Shown here in pieces: positions 17,754 to 26,526 of a stretch of DNA of 64,000 nt. Source of the DNA: an uncultured Eubacteriales bacterium (GTDB lineage: Bacteria > Bacillota > Clostridia > Oscillospirales > Acutalibacteraceae); NCBI GenBank assembly GCA_934454845.1, contig CAKSGV010000009.1:7008-71007 (forward strand), read 5' to 3'. The notes under the pieces are model-generated. The model saw only the letters and a list, made by a program, of their open reading frames with translations, made no database searches and had not been told where the DNA came from. Position 1 is the stretch's first letter. Each line of letters begins with the position of its first letter. A program made the position numbers and the translations under genes.

Positions 17754-17788
17754 AAAACCTCCATACTAAAAAGTATGAAGGTTTTTAT
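17754..17788 (-). terminator. Hairpin ending the ABC operon and carrying the bofA Shine-Dalgarno
   Basis: Near-perfect stem AAAACCTTCATACT / AGTATGGAGGTTTT on the minus strand, followed by T-rich sequence. The descending arm contains GGAGG of bofA, so read-through RNA would have a masked bofA start. Confidence 0.65.
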
Positions 17789-17792
17789 AATT

Positions 17793-18584
17793 TTATGAAA
17801 GAATGGCTTTATCGGATGAAAAATCTATCTTTGCTTTATTAAACAGCTCAAGCAGCTGCTCAACAGAAAGATTTTTCTTTTCTTCTCCGCTAACATCGAA
17901 AGCTATTTTCCCCTCATAGAGCATAATAAGGCGGTTGCCGTACTTAATAGCGTCACGCATATTATGAGTTATCATAAGGGTTGTGAGATTGTTTTCGGTT
18001 ACGACTCTCTGTGTGATTTCAAGCACCTTTGCGGCGGTTTTAGGGTCAAGTGCCGCCGTATGCTCGTCTAAAAGAAGGAGCTTAGGCTTATTCATAGCCG
18101 CCATAAGCAAGGTAACAGTCTGTCTTTGACCGCCGGAGAGAAGTCCCATTTTTGTTTTAAGCCTGTCTTCAAGGCCTAATCCCAATTCGCTTAAAAGCTT
18201 TTTATAGTTTTCTCGTTCGGCTGAGGTGATACCTTTTTTAAGACCCCTGTGCTTACCTCTTCTTGTTGCCAAAGCCAAATTTTCCTCAATTTCCATATCG
18301 GCGGCAGTGCCCATCATTGGATCCTGAAAAACTCTGCCTAAAAATTTTGCTCTTTTATACTCCGGCATATTTGTAACATCGGAATTATCGATAAGAATTC
18401 TTCCGCTGTCAACCCTCCAGGTACCGCATACGGCATTTAAAAGCGTGGATTTCCCCGCGCCGTTACCTCCTATCACGGTAACGAACTCGCCGTCGTTTAT
18501 AGTAAGGCTTAATCCGTCTAAAGCGACCTTTTCGTTAACGGTTCCGGCATTAAAGGTTTTCTTAATATTCTTAATCTCAAGCAT
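17793..18584 (-). CDS. ABC transporter ATP-binding protein (TrpXYZ-type importer)
   Basis: 263 aa ATPase with Walker A GGNGAGKST, signature LSGGQRQ and Walker B LLLLDEHTAALD (His instead of the usual Pro after DE). It overlaps the permease gene by one base and forms the third gene of an importer with a PF04392-type binding protein and a BPD_transp_2-type permease. Such systems in Firmicutes are often tied to tryptophan or tyrosine through T-box leaders, as here. Confidence 0.88.
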   Translation of the reverse strand: MLEIKNIKKTFNAGTVNEKVALDGLSLTINDGEFVTVIGGNGAGKSTLLNAVCGTWRVDSGRILIDNSDVTNMPEYKRAKFLGRVFQDPMMGTAADMEIEENLALATRRGKHRGLKKGITSAERENYKKLLSELGLGLEDRLKTKMGLLSGGQRQTVTLLMAAMNKPKLLLLDEHTAALDPKTAAKVLEITQRVVTENNLTTLMITHNMRDAIKYGNRLIMLYEGKIAFDVSGEEKKNLSVEQLLELFNKAKIDFSSDKAILS

Positions 18585-19474
18585 TAATCGTTACCTCCCT
18601 TTTTAAGCGTCAAAAAGTAATGCTTTTTAACATAGGGCAATCCGAGGAAGACGACAACAACCAATGCCGAAAGCATTTTAAGAAGATCGGTATCTATTCC
18701 AAGGAAGATTATCACCTGATAAACGATATAATATATAATTCCGCCTGCAAGAACAGCCAAAAGTTTTACGGCAAAATTCTTTGCGATTTTCGAAAAAACA
18801 GCTTCTCCTATAATAACAGCCGCAAGACCTATAACTATCGCACCTTTACCCATATTAATATCGGCAAAGCCTTGATACTGTGCGAGTAAAGCGCCTGCAA
18901 GAGAAACGATACCGTTCGAAATCATAAGACCGAGAACGATATTCACATTGGTATTAATTCCCTGAGCGCGGCTCATATTCGGATTGCTTCCCGTCGCTCT
19001 AACGGAGCAACCTCTTTCCGTTCCGAAAAACCAATATAAAATTGCCACTAAAACAACGCTGAAAATCAGAAGAACGACAATCGATGAATTGATATTCATC
19101 TGAGTTAAAAGCACTTTAAAGCTTCTTGCGGAAAGTGAAATATTGGCCTTTCCCATAATTTTTAGATTGACCGACCACAAGATAAGTTGTGTTAAAATTC
19201 CCGCAAGAATGGCAGGAATTCCGAGAGCCGTATGAATAATTCCGGTTACTGCTCCCGCAATCATTCCGACAACTATTGCCGCTAAAATGCAAACATAAAT
19301 ATTTATACCCTTAACGGCCAAAACAGTGCAAACGGCGGCACCGGTACAAATTGAACCGTCTACCGTCAGATCGGCGACATCAAGAATTTTATAGGTTATA
19401 TAAACACCGATTGCCATTATACCCCAAATAAGACCTTGGGCAATTGCACCGGGGAATGCGCTTAACAGTTCCAT
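18584..19474 (-). CDS. ABC transporter permease (TrpXYZ-type importer)
   Basis: 296 aa, eight or nine hydrophobic segments, branched-chain/sugar-permease (BPD_transp_2) style with GLMISNGIVSLAGALLAQYQGFADINMGKG (in part) near the middle. It overlaps the binding-protein and ATPase genes by one base each, implying tight coupling. Substrate inferred only from the T-box leader. Confidence 0.88.
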   Translation of the reverse strand: MELLSAFPGAIAQGLIWGIMAIGVYITYKILDVADLTVDGSICTGAAVCTVLAVKGINIYVCILAAIVVGMIAGAVTGIIHTALGIPAILAGILTQLILWSVNLKIMGKANISLSARSFKVLLTQMNINSSIVVLLIFSVVLVAILYWFFGTERGCSVRATGSNPNMSRAQGINTNVNIVLGLMISNGIVSLAGALLAQYQGFADINMGKGAIVIGLAAVIIGEAVFSKIAKNFAVKLLAVLAGGIIYYIVYQVIIFLGIDTDLLKMLSALVVVVFLGLPYVKKHYFLTLKKGGND

Positions 19475-20442
19475 TATTCCTCTCCCATATCGGAATAATC
19501 GGAAGGAACGGTGATACCGAGCTTATCGCAAATAGTTTTATTATATTGTTTTTTAGCATCAACATATTCGATCTTCATATTCTTAATATCTTTTTTGCCC
19601 GTTAAAATTTCGGCAGCCATTTCACCCGTTTTATAGCCGAGGTCATAATAATCGATAGAAAGAGTTGCAACTCCGCATCCGCGGCAGATAGAAGCTTCAC
19701 CCGCAACAACCGGAACTTTTTTCTCAACAACAATATTTCCTATGGTTTCCGTGCAGCTGGCGGCGGTGTTATCGGTGGGAACATAGATCACATCGCTGTT
19801 TGAAGCGGCGGTAGTGGTAACAGATGCAATATCATTTGAATCGGAGAAAGAATATCTCGAAACTTCAATATTCTTTGCCTTTAGGAATTTCTCCACCTGC
19901 TCAACCTGATATTTCGAATTAGGCTCTGCGGAGCAATAAAGGATTCCTACCTTTTTTGCGTTCGGGAAAAGCTCTGTTATCATATCAGCCTGCTTATCAA
20001 GCGGTGCCAAATCGCTTGTTCCGGAAACATTTCCTCCGACTGTTCCGTCAAACCCGTCAATCCCGAGAGCAACGCCGTATTCCGTTACGGATGTTCCGAG
20101 AATCGGTATGGTGGATGTGGCATTATAAGCCGCCTGGAGCGCCGGTGTGGCATTTGCCATTATAAGATCATACTTTTTCTGAACAAATGAATTAACAATT
20201 GTTGCGCAGGCGTTGCTGTCGTTTGCCGCATTCTGATAATCGAATTTTACCTTGTCCTTACCGAGCTTATCGATAAGAGCCTGCTTAAACCCGTCGGTCG
20301 CTTTATCAAGCGCACCGTGTGTTACAAGTTGGCAGATTCCGACATTGTAAACATCTTTCTTGCTGTCCTTACAGCCTGCAAAGCTTAATGCCAAAGCTAA
20401 GCAAAGCGCAAAAGAAGCAACTTTTAAAACTGCTTTTTTCAT
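19474..20442 (-). CDS. ABC transporter substrate-binding lipoprotein (PF04392 family)
   Basis: 322 aa. Signal peptide with lipobox FAGC, then the two-lobe fold typical of ABC_sub_bind proteins: YNVGICQLVTHGALDKATDGF, TPALQAAYNAT..PILGTSVTEYG, KVGILYCSAEPNSKYQVEQ and IYVPTDNTAASC. First gene of the operon, directly behind the T-box terminator. Family members are linked to aromatic amino-acid uptake, but ligand identity is not visible in the sequence. Confidence 0.88.
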   Translation of the reverse strand: MKKAVLKVASFALCLALALSFAGCKDSKKDVYNVGICQLVTHGALDKATDGFKQALIDKLGKDKVKFDYQNAANDSNACATIVNSFVQKKYDLIMANATPALQAAYNATSTIPILGTSVTEYGVALGIDGFDGTVGGNVSGTSDLAPLDKQADMITELFPNAKKVGILYCSAEPNSKYQVEQVEKFLKAKNIEVSRYSFSDSNDIASVTTTAASNSDVIYVPTDNTAASCTETIGNIVVEKKVPVVAGEASICRGCGVATLSIDYYDLGYKTGEMAAEILTGKKDIKNMKIEYVDAKKQYNKTICDKLGITVPSDYSDMGEE

Positions 20443-20471
20443 ATTTTTTTACCTCCGTTTTTTTATTAAAC

Positions 20472-20748
20472 AAAAAGCCCCCGCACCCGAAAAAGGATGC
20501 AGGGACGAATTCAAGAAATGATCCGCGGTACCACTCTGCTTTGCCTTATACTAAAGGATAAGGCCTCTTTAAGCCCTGATAACGGCGGCTTTTATACCCG
20601 GCAATGCCTACTAAAATTTTCAGCACGCAGCTTGCAAAATGTATTTCATACGGATACTCGCTGCCGCCTCACAGCAACCGACGGCTCTCTTTGAACTTTT
20701 TACCGCATTACTCTTTTTTGCTCAAACGCTTTTATTAATAAATAAATA
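20472..20748 (-). promoter_or_regulatory. T-box leader of the ABC importer operon
   Basis: The hallmark AGAGTGGTACCGCGG (20537-20523, minus strand) sits in the antiterminator, followed by a terminator stem (20479-20488 with 20495-20504) and a T-run. Upstream is a Stem I region with an AGAGAG element and GAAATACAT, whose most likely specifier is UAC followed by A, indicating tRNA-Tyr. A shifted reading (AUA) cannot be excluded by eye. Uncharged tRNA should turn on uptake. Confidence 0.88.
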
Positions 20749-20755
20749 TAAAATA

Positions 20756-20784
20756 ATTTTATATCCTTTTTGATAATTTGTCAA
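20756..20784 (-). promoter_or_regulatory. Promoter of the T-box-controlled operon
   Basis: Perfect TTGACA (20784-20779), 17 nt, TAAAAT (20761-20756) on the minus strand; a TATAAA overlaps it. Confidence 0.8.
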
Positions 20785-20862
20785 GCTTTTTATAAAGAAG
20801 AGGCTAAAAGTTTTGTGTTGCGCTTTAAATTTAGATTCTGTTTTGAATATCATAATAAAAGC

Positions 20863-20893
20863 AAGGGCACCAACCGTTTTAGGTGGTGCCTTA
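20863..20893 (-). terminator. Probable terminator of perR-rubrerythrin
   Basis: Stem of GGCACCACC against GGTTGGTGCC (one mismatch), followed on the minus strand by GCTTTTATT; a modest T-tract. Confidence 0.55.
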
Positions 20894-20917
20894 AAAACCG
20901 ATATTTATGCGGCATTA

Positions 20918-21463
20918 TTACTTGCCGAAATATCTCTTCAAAAGTCCCTCAAATGCTTTTCCGTGTCGGGCCTCGTCGCGAGCCATTTCGTGAACGGTAT
21001 CGTGAATAGCGTCGAGTCCCAATTCTTTGGCGAGCTTTGCAAGCTCGGTTTTGCCGAGGGTTGCGCCGTTTTCTGCCTCTACGCGGACTTTGAGGTTTTC
21101 CTCAGTGCTGTCGCTTACGACTTCGCCGAGCATTTCTGCGAATTTTGCCGCGTGCTCCGCCTCTTCAAGAGCCGCTTTTTCCCAATACATTCCGATTTCG
21201 GGATAGCCCTCTCTGTGAGCCGCTCTCGACATTGCAAGATACATTCCGACCTCGGTGCATTCGCCGTTAAAATTCTCGCGGAGACCGTCAATAATTCTCT
21301 GATCTACGCCCTTGGCAACACCGATAACGTGCTCTGCCGCCCAAGACTTATCGCCGCTCTGCTCCGCAAATTTTGATGCGGGAGCATGGCAGATAGGACA
21401 TTCGGCCGGCGGCTCCGTGCCCTCATAAACATATCCGCAAACAAGACATACATACTTTTTCAT
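20918..21463 (-). CDS. Reverse rubrerythrin (NADH-dependent peroxidase type)
   Basis: 181 aa. An N-terminal rubredoxin domain (CLVCGYVYEG and CPICHAPAS, four iron cysteines) precedes a ferritin-like diiron domain with EVGMYLAMSRAAHREGYPEIG, EEAEHAAKF and DEARHGKAF. This domain order is the reverse of classical rubrerythrin and typifies the clostridial peroxide-reducing enzymes that protect anaerobes. It follows perR by 34 nt in the same direction, consistent with PerR control. Confidence 0.93.
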   Translation of the reverse strand: MKKYVCLVCGYVYEGTEPPAECPICHAPASKFAEQSGDKSWAAEHVIGVAKGVDQRIIDGLRENFNGECTEVGMYLAMSRAAHREGYPEIGMYWEKAALEEAEHAAKFAEMLGEVVSDSTEENLKVRVEAENGATLGKTELAKLAKELGLDAIHDTVHEMARDEARHGKAFEGLLKRYFGK

Positions 21464-21497
21464 AAAAATTTACCTCCGAAAAATTAATTTTATTTTT

Positions 21498-21869
21498 TTA
21501 TTTGCAATCCTTACAGATTCCCTCAATAATACATATAGTGCTTTCGCACTTAAATCCTTCTTTTAAGGCAAGGACATAAAGCTCGTTATTCTCATCCAGC
21601 GGAATATCGAAAATATTTCCGCAGACTTTACAGTGAAGATGAAGATGAGCTTTAACATTCCCGTCATACCTCTCGCAGCCTTCGCCGACGCTCAGCATTA
21701 AAATATCTCCGTTTTGAGAAAGCTGGGCTAAATTTCTGTAAACCGTGCCGAGGCTGATATTAGGAATTTTTTCTTTTACCGCCGCATATACCTGCGCGGC
21801 AGTAGGGTGAGAATGAGAAGCGGAAACAATTTCGAGGATCGCTTCTCGTTGCCTTGAATAATTTTTCAT
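21498..21869 (-). CDS. perR: Fur-family peroxide-responsive repressor (PerR-like)
   Basis: 123 aa, short for the family. N-terminal winged helix (SRQREAILEIV, TAAQVYAAV, ISLGTVYRNLAQL) and C-terminal dimerisation domain with the HLHLHCKVCG metal motif and a second CxxC (CKDC) for structural zinc. The neighbouring rubrerythrin and the operator-like site in its own promoter favour PerR over Fur or Zur. Confidence 0.85.
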   Translation of the reverse strand: MKNYSRQREAILEIVSASHSHPTAAQVYAAVKEKIPNISLGTVYRNLAQLSQNGDILMLSVGEGCERYDGNVKAHLHLHCKVCGNIFDIPLDENNELYVLALKEGFKCESTICIIEGICKDCK

Positions 21870-21883
21870 AAAATCTCCTAAAT

Positions 21884-21931
21884 CAGTAATGATTACTATT
21901 TTAGTATAATCGAACCTTTGCGATTTGTCAA
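21884..21931 (-). promoter_or_regulatory. perR promoter with Per-box-like operator
   Basis: TTGACA (21931-21926), 17 nt, TATACT (21908-21903). The inverted repeat AGTAAT-N-ATTACT (21885-21897) lies just downstream of the -10 and resembles the 7-1-7 Per box TTATAATNATTATAA, suggesting autoregulation. Confidence 0.65.
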
Positions 21932-21939
21932 GAGTTTTC

Positions 21940-21968
21940 TTGACAATTTTTTTGTTTTCATTTAATAT
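21940..21968 (+). promoter_or_regulatory. Divergent promoter of rex
   Basis: TTGACA (21940-21945), 17 nt, TAATAT (21963-21968), about 32 nt before the rex ATG. Confidence 0.7.
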
Positions 21969-21999
21969 ATTTTAAAAGAACGCTTTGAAAGGGAAGAAA

Positions 22000-22620
22000 A
22001 TGAATAACAGCAGGATATCAAAAGCCGTTTTAAACAGATTACCTAAATACTACCGCATTTTAAAAAGCCTGAAAGAGCAGAATATTTCAAAGATTTCATC
22101 TCTTACGCTTGCAAGTATGCTGGATCTGACGCCCAGTCAGGTAAGGCAGGATTTTAACTGCTTCGGAGAATTCGGTCAGCAGGGTTACGGTTACAATGTA
22201 GATTATCTTTTAAGCGAGCTAAGCGCAATTTTAGGATTAAACAATATAAAAAAGCTTATTTTAATAGGCGCGGGCGATCTTGGAAGCACGCTTGCTTCGC
22301 ATTTGAATTTTGAAAGTATGGGATTTTCTTTAATTGGTATTTTTGATAAAAAAGAGCCGCTTATCGGAAAAATGGTTAAAAACACGCCTGTAAGAAGTAT
22401 TTCTTTGCTTGACGAATTTTGCCTTGAACAGCGCCCCGAAGCCGCAATGCTGTGTTTGACCGAAAGCGGAGCAAAAGAAATTTTTGGAGCTCTTGTTAAA
22501 AGAGGAGTCAAAGGATTCATAAATTTCACTAATTGCGAGCTCAAAGCGAAATCGGAAGATATTCATATTAAAAACGTCTTTTTATCCGACAGTTTTTTAT
22601 CGCTGTCTATGGAATTATAA
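22000..22620 (+). CDS. rex: Redox-sensing transcriptional repressor Rex
   Basis: 206 aa from ATG 22000 after GGGAAG. N-terminal winged helix (RLPKYYRIL, LTPSQVRQDFNCFGEFGQQGYGY) and a Rossmann domain with GAGDLGSTLASH (canonical GAGNLG) that binds NADH/NAD+. Rex represses fermentation and NADH-recycling genes when the NADH/NAD+ ratio is low. Divergent from perR, so two redox regulators share one intergenic region. Confidence 0.95.
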   Translation: MNNSRISKAVLNRLPKYYRILKSLKEQNISKISSLTLASMLDLTPSQVRQDFNCFGEFGQQGYGYNVDYLLSELSAILGLNNIKKLILIGAGDLGSTLASHLNFESMGFSLIGIFDKKEPLIGKMVKNTPVRSISLLDEFCLEQRPEAAMLCLTESGAKEIFGALVKRGVKGFINFTNCELKAKSEDIHIKNVFLSDSFLSLSMEL

Positions 22621-22621
22621 T

Positions 22622-22653
22622 AAAACCGACCGTTTTTTTAAACGGTCGGTTTT
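22622..22653. terminator. Bidirectional terminator between rex and pgeF
   Basis: 14-bp stem AAAACCGACCGTTT / AAACGGTCGGTTTT with a TTTT loop; T-tracts on both strands serve the converging genes. Confidence 0.9.
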
Positions 22654-22654
22654 T

Positions 22655-23473
22655 TTAAATCATTTCTATTATAGCGGCAAGATTTCCTCTTTTGCCGCCG
22701 CTCGCCCTATGCGAGAAAAGCTCACTGCTGTTGCAGCAGGTGCAAAGATCCGAAATCTCTATATTTTCAGATCTTAATCCGCTTTGCAAAAGCACATCTT
22801 TATTGGCTTCGGGCAAATCGAGCATATATTTGCCGCCGCCTTTTTGCTTTAAAATTTCGTTTGTTTTAAATCCGGCTTTTTTAAACTCTTCAAAAACAGG
22901 ATCATCCACCTCATAACAGCAGCTGTGAATGCAGGGCCCGATTGCGGCTTTTATATCATCGCGATTGCATTCGAAATCGGAAACCATTTTTTCCACGGTT
23001 TTAAGTCCTATTTTTTTAACAGTTCCTCGCCAGCCTGCGTGGGAAGAGGCGATAACTCTATTTTTAGGATCGCAGAAAATAAGCGGAGTGCAATCGGCAT
23101 ACTGAGTAACTAAAGCGACATTTTTTTCGCTTGTAACAAGCCCGTCAACATCTTCAAATTCTGGTTTTGAAAAACCTGTGCCCCTATCTTTGAAGCCTAC
23201 CGTGCGGACAAAGTCCGTGTGAGTCTGCTTGCTTAAAACCAGGTCGTCGGTCGAAATTCCGGCGGCAGAGCAAAGGATCTCATAATTCTTTATAACATTA
23301 TCTCTTTCATCTTCTCTGTGAAAGCTCAAATTCATAGAGCCGACATAGCCTTTGCTTACTCCTCCGAGCCGGGTGGAAAAGCAATGCCTTAAAAAATCAA
23401 TATCTGAAAATATCTTAAACTGAATATAAACAAGATCGCCGGATCTCACAATTATAGAATTACGGCTTTTCAA
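22655..23473 (-). CDS. pgeF: Peptidoglycan editing factor / YfiH-family (laccase-domain) protein
   Basis: 272 aa. Cu-oxidase_4/YfiH fold with SRLGG-like TRLGGVSKG, SKQTHTDFV, the metal-site motifs SSHAGWRGT and GPCIHSCCYEV, and a terminal HRASGGKRGN. Members hydrolyse purine nucleosides and, in E. coli, correct mis-incorporated amino acids in muropeptides. TTG start with AGGAG 8 nt upstream; 3 nt after the cpsB stop. Confidence 0.9.
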   Translation of the reverse strand: MKSRNSIIVRSGDLVYIQFKIFSDIDFLRHCFSTRLGGVSKGYVGSMNLSFHREDERDNVIKNYEILCSAAGISTDDLVLSKQTHTDFVRTVGFKDRGTGFSKPEFEDVDGLVTSEKNVALVTQYADCTPLIFCDPKNRVIASSHAGWRGTVKKIGLKTVEKMVSDFECNRDDIKAAIGPCIHSCCYEVDDPVFEEFKKAGFKTNEILKQKGGGKYMLDLPEANKDVLLQSGLRSENIEISDLCTCCNSSELFSHRASGGKRGNLAAIIEMI

Positions 23474-23476
23474 AAC

Positions 23477-24187
23477 TCATACTCCTAAAATTCGATTTCT
23501 AAGGTTTTCCTGTGAAGAAATAAGCCTGTCTGTGTTTTTATCGCCGCATAATCTTCTTAATTCTTTATAAGCTTCGGCGAGCCTCGGAGGCCTGTTTTTT
23601 ACCGAATGGGTATCTGTGGCAACGACACTAACATAACCGCTCTTTACAAGCTTTTTTATTCTTCCCTGATAATCGGATTCCAATACAGAATCGGCATTTA
23701 TCTGAGCTATTCCTATTCCGCTGTCAAGACATTTAAGGAGCTTTTTAAACCCTTTAAAATGATAGTATCTTTCTATATGAGCGATTATGGGAATTATTCC
23801 GAAATTATCATCGAGATTTATTATGTCGTTAATAACATAATCGTCAAACTCGGTAAAAGTGAAATCAATTAACAGATATTTCGAATCGGCAAGCGTTAAA
23901 GCTTTAAGACTTTCAACATCGCCCATACCGTGAAAATAATAAATTTCACACCCAAAATAAATTTTCGGAATATCACTTGGCATTTCCGATTTAAAAAGCT
24001 CGTTTTTGGAAATAACCACCCTGTTTAAAAAGCTTTCGAGATTTTCTCTGCCCGGAACAAAATGCGGAGTTGCGATAACCTCGGAAATTTCCTGCTCTTT
24101 CATCATTTTTAAAAGCTGCAGGGATTCTTCGCGGGATTTTGCGCCGTCGTCAATTCCGGGGAGAATATGAGAATGAATATCTACCAT
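23477..24187 (-). CDS. cpsB: CpsB/YwqE-type tyrosine-protein phosphatase (PHP family)
   Basis: 236 aa. PHP-domain metal ligands in DIHSHILPGIDDG, ATPHF, and ATDTHS. Dephosphorylates the bacterial tyrosine kinase CpsD and so controls exopolysaccharide synthesis. Grouped here with cpsD and cpsC in the regulatory order, but no polymer-synthesis genes follow. Confidence 0.9.
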   Translation of the reverse strand: MVDIHSHILPGIDDGAKSREESLQLLKMMKEQEISEVIATPHFVPGRENLESFLNRVVISKNELFKSEMPSDIPKIYFGCEIYYFHGMGDVESLKALTLADSKYLLIDFTFTEFDDYVINDIINLDDNFGIIPIIAHIERYYHFKGFKKLLKCLDSGIGIAQINADSVLESDYQGRIKKLVKSGYVSVVATDTHSVKNRPPRLAEAYKELRRLCGDKNTDRLISSQENLRNRILGV

Positions 24188-24208
24188 GCAGGTTTTACCT
24201 CTTAAAAA

Positions 24209-24973
24209 TCAGTTTCCGTATTTTTTGTAATACCTATAATATTTCTTGCGGTAGGAATATTTTCTCTTGCTGTATTTAGTGGAATTCTTTATATCAGCGG
24301 CATTGAGGACAACGCCTAAAACCTTTACTTTAGCGAACTCAACCGCCTCTATCGATTGCCTCAGCATATCGTTTACCGTGTAACCGCATCTTGCGACGAG
24401 CACAATACCGTCGGTATTGGAAGCGACGACGAGCGGATCGGAAACTATTCCTATCGGCGGCGTATCGATAATTATATACTTATACTTTTTACCTAATTCA
24501 TCTAAAAGGGCCTTAAATCTCGGTGAGCCTAAAAGCTCGCTCGGATTCGGAGCGGTGTGGCCGGAAGCAAGAACATCGAGATTATTGCCTGAGCTCTGAA
24601 CGCAGGACTCAAAATCCGTGAAATCGGCAAGGATCTCGGAAAGCCCTGTTTTGTTTTCAAGGTGGAGCTTTTTATGAACGGAGGATCTGCGAAGATCGGC
24701 GTCAATAAGCAATACCTTTTCGCCGAGCTGTGAAAACGCTACCGCGATATTTATGGCGGTGGTTGATTTTCCCTCTCCGACATCGGAGCCGGAAACGGTG
24801 AAAATATTACCGGTTTTTTTATTAAGCAGGAATTTGATATTTGTTCTGATAGTCTTATAAGCCTCGGCGACGGTGAAAGAAACCGCCGAGCGGCTGTTTT
24901 CTTCCGAAAGGCCCGTTATCTGTGTTTCCGGATCTTTAGACTGCTCGGTTACATTGATATTATCTATATTCAT
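24209..24973 (-). CDS. cpsD: CpsD/CapB-family bacterial tyrosine kinase
   Basis: 254 aa from ATG 24973, overlapping the end of cpsC by 14 nt. Walker A GSDVGEGKSTT, Walker A' LLIDADLRR and Walker B IIIDTPPIG identify a BY-kinase; the C-terminal cluster with at least eight tyrosines (YSYRKKYYRYYKKYG) is the autophosphorylation tail. It acts with the CpsC membrane adaptor. Confidence 0.93.
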   Translation of the reverse strand: MNIDNINVTEQSKDPETQITGLSEENSRSAVSFTVAEAYKTIRTNIKFLLNKKTGNIFTVSGSDVGEGKSTTAINIAVAFSQLGEKVLLIDADLRRSSVHKKLHLENKTGLSEILADFTDFESCVQSSGNNLDVLASGHTAPNPSELLGSPRFKALLDELGKKYKYIIIDTPPIGIVSDPLVVASNTDGIVLVARCGYTVNDMLRQSIEAVEFAKVKVLGVVLNAADIKNSTKYSKRKYSYRKKYYRYYKKYGN

Positions 24974-25679
24974 TCTTCTTACCTGCCTTTCCGGAAACAA
25001 GCGCTTCAAAGATGGGGACAGTTCCGAGCAGCGGTACGCCGTACACCGCGGAGATATCTTCATCGCTTGTAATTGTATGGTTCATATTGCGGACAATAAG
25101 CAGAATAATATAGCAGATCACAATTCCGATAAATGCGGAAATAGCCGTGGCTACCACTGTTCTCGGGTATACCTTAGGAGCGGAATCCGCCTCTTCAACT
25201 ACCTTTATATTTGAATTTTTAAGAGTCTGCGAAACATATTCGGGAACAAGCTCCGCAAATGCGTTACAAAGATTTATCGATTCTTCCTTTGAGTTTGTGG
25301 TAAATCTTATCTTTACAAACAGAGTATCCTGACTGGCTCTTGAAATGCTCGCGATACTTTTAAGCTGCTTATAGCTATAGCCGTAAGTAGTTTTATTTTC
25401 AAGCTGTTTAAAAATATTTGAGGTCTTAAGCAACTCTACCACCGTGTCGGTAAGTTCAAGCGAAGCGGAAAGATCCGTTCCCTGAACCTTTTCATAGGCG
25501 GTATTATCGGTAATAGCTCCGTTAGTTACCATGATCGAAGCAGTTGCAGTGTACTTATCGTTAAGCATAAAAGTGCACACGCCAAACGCACACCCGCCCG
25601 CTATGATTCCGGCAAGCAAAAGCGCCCAAAGCTTTTCCCATGCAAGGGATAAAAGATCAAAAAATGAAATTTCTTTCAT
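24960..25679 (-). CDS. cpsC: Wzz/CpsC-type chain-length determinant and kinase adaptor
   Basis: 239 aa. A transmembrane helix near each end (about 17-35 and 170-195) with a YTATASIMV extracellular Wzz domain, and a PRTVVA segment before the second helix. It activates CpsD at the membrane. First gene of the unit, with GAGGAG before the ATG and a promoter at 25714-25742. Confidence 0.9.
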   Translation of the reverse strand: MKEISFFDLLSLAWEKLWALLLAGIIAGGCAFGVCTFMLNDKYTATASIMVTNGAITDNTAYEKVQGTDLSASLELTDTVVELLKTSNIFKQLENKTTYGYSYKQLKSIASISRASQDTLFVKIRFTTNSKEESINLCNAFAELVPEYVSQTLKNSNIKVVEEADSAPKVYPRTVVATAISAFIGIVICYIILLIVRNMNHTITSDEDISAVYGVPLLGTVPIFEALVSGKAGKKNEYR

Positions 25680-25713
25680 TGCTTCTCCTCTTTTTCGTTA
25701 GAATTCTAAAAAT

Positions 25714-25742
25714 ATTTTACCATTGCCCGGCATATATTTCAA
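25714..25742 (-). promoter_or_regulatory. Promoter of cpsC-cpsD-cpsB-pgeF
   Basis: TTGAAA (25742-25737), 17 nt, TAAAAT (25719-25714) on the minus strand. Confidence 0.7.
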
Positions 25743-25743
25743 G

Positions 25744-26526
25744 CTATTTTTTAATATCTTCCATAAGATTGTAATAAGAAGAAAAAAGTTCTGTGTATTC
25801 ATTATAAGCGGATCTGTACACCTCTATGATATAATCGCCGTTATAATCGAACTTCGAAGCGGTTTTTATAAGCTCATTAAAATCGAAGTTTCCAAGACCC
25901 GGAAGCATACAGTCGAAATTCTCGCAGTTATCGCTGATATGATAGTGCCGGATATATTTTCCGATACTGTTTATCGTTTCTATAGGATCATAGTTTCCTC
26001 TGATAGCCTGCTTGATATCAAAGCAGATATGGGCGTCGTCTTTTAAATACTCGGTGAATTTCTTTAAAAACTCCGCGCTTCCTGCTCTGAAATTAACAAC
26101 ATTTTCCTGCAAAAGCACCGCGCCCTGCTCTTTTACAACTTTAGAAAGCTTATAAAATCTTTCTATATATCCGTAATCATCAAGAACATTATTCGGTTTT
26201 CCGCCGTGAAGAATTACATATTTTGCGCCTAACCTTGACGCTATCTCGCCGTACCTTTTATATATTTCAAAGCCCTCTTCCGTTCTTCTTTCATAGGCGG
26301 AGAAAAGCAGGAACGATTCTGAAAGCGAAAATGTGGGGTGAACAGACGAAATTTTTATCCCGTATTCATTCTTTATTTTTACAAGCTTATCTACAAAATC
26401 GTCTTTATGCTCATTTATAGAGTTAAAAAACACTTCGGCGCAGGGTATATTCTTTTTCCCTATCATTTCAAGCGCTTTTTCCGTTTCAAGAGGATAAAGC
26501 GACGCGCTTGATATTCCGAAACTCAT
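25744..26526 (-). CDS. Sugar phosphate isomerase/epimerase-like TIM-barrel protein
   Basis: 260 aa AP-endonuclase-2 / xylose-isomerase-like fold. The metal-binding pattern is visible: HGGKPNN, LLQENV, ICFDIKQA, YHISDN and a late IIEVYRS. Actual substrate unknown. Its ATG overlaps the rqcH stop codon (ATGA), so it is translated with the rqcH operon although functionally unrelated. Confidence 0.8.
   Translation of the reverse strand: MSFGISSASLYPLETEKALEMIGKKNIPCAEVFFNSINEHKDDFVDKLVKIKNEYGIKISSVHPTFSLSESFLLFSAYERRTEEGFEIYKRYGEIASRLGAKYVILHGGKPNNVLDDYGYIERFYKLSKVVKEQGAVLLQENVVNFRAGSAEFLKKFTEYLKDDAHICFDIKQAIRGNYDPIETINSIGKYIRHYHISDNCENFDCMLPGLGNFDFNELIKTASKFDYNGDYIIEVYRSAYNEYTELFSSYYNLMEDIKK

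Noticed and set aside
21000..21376. Rightward frame opposite reverse rubrerythrin
   Set aside because: Shadow of the rubrerythrin diiron domain; no start signals.
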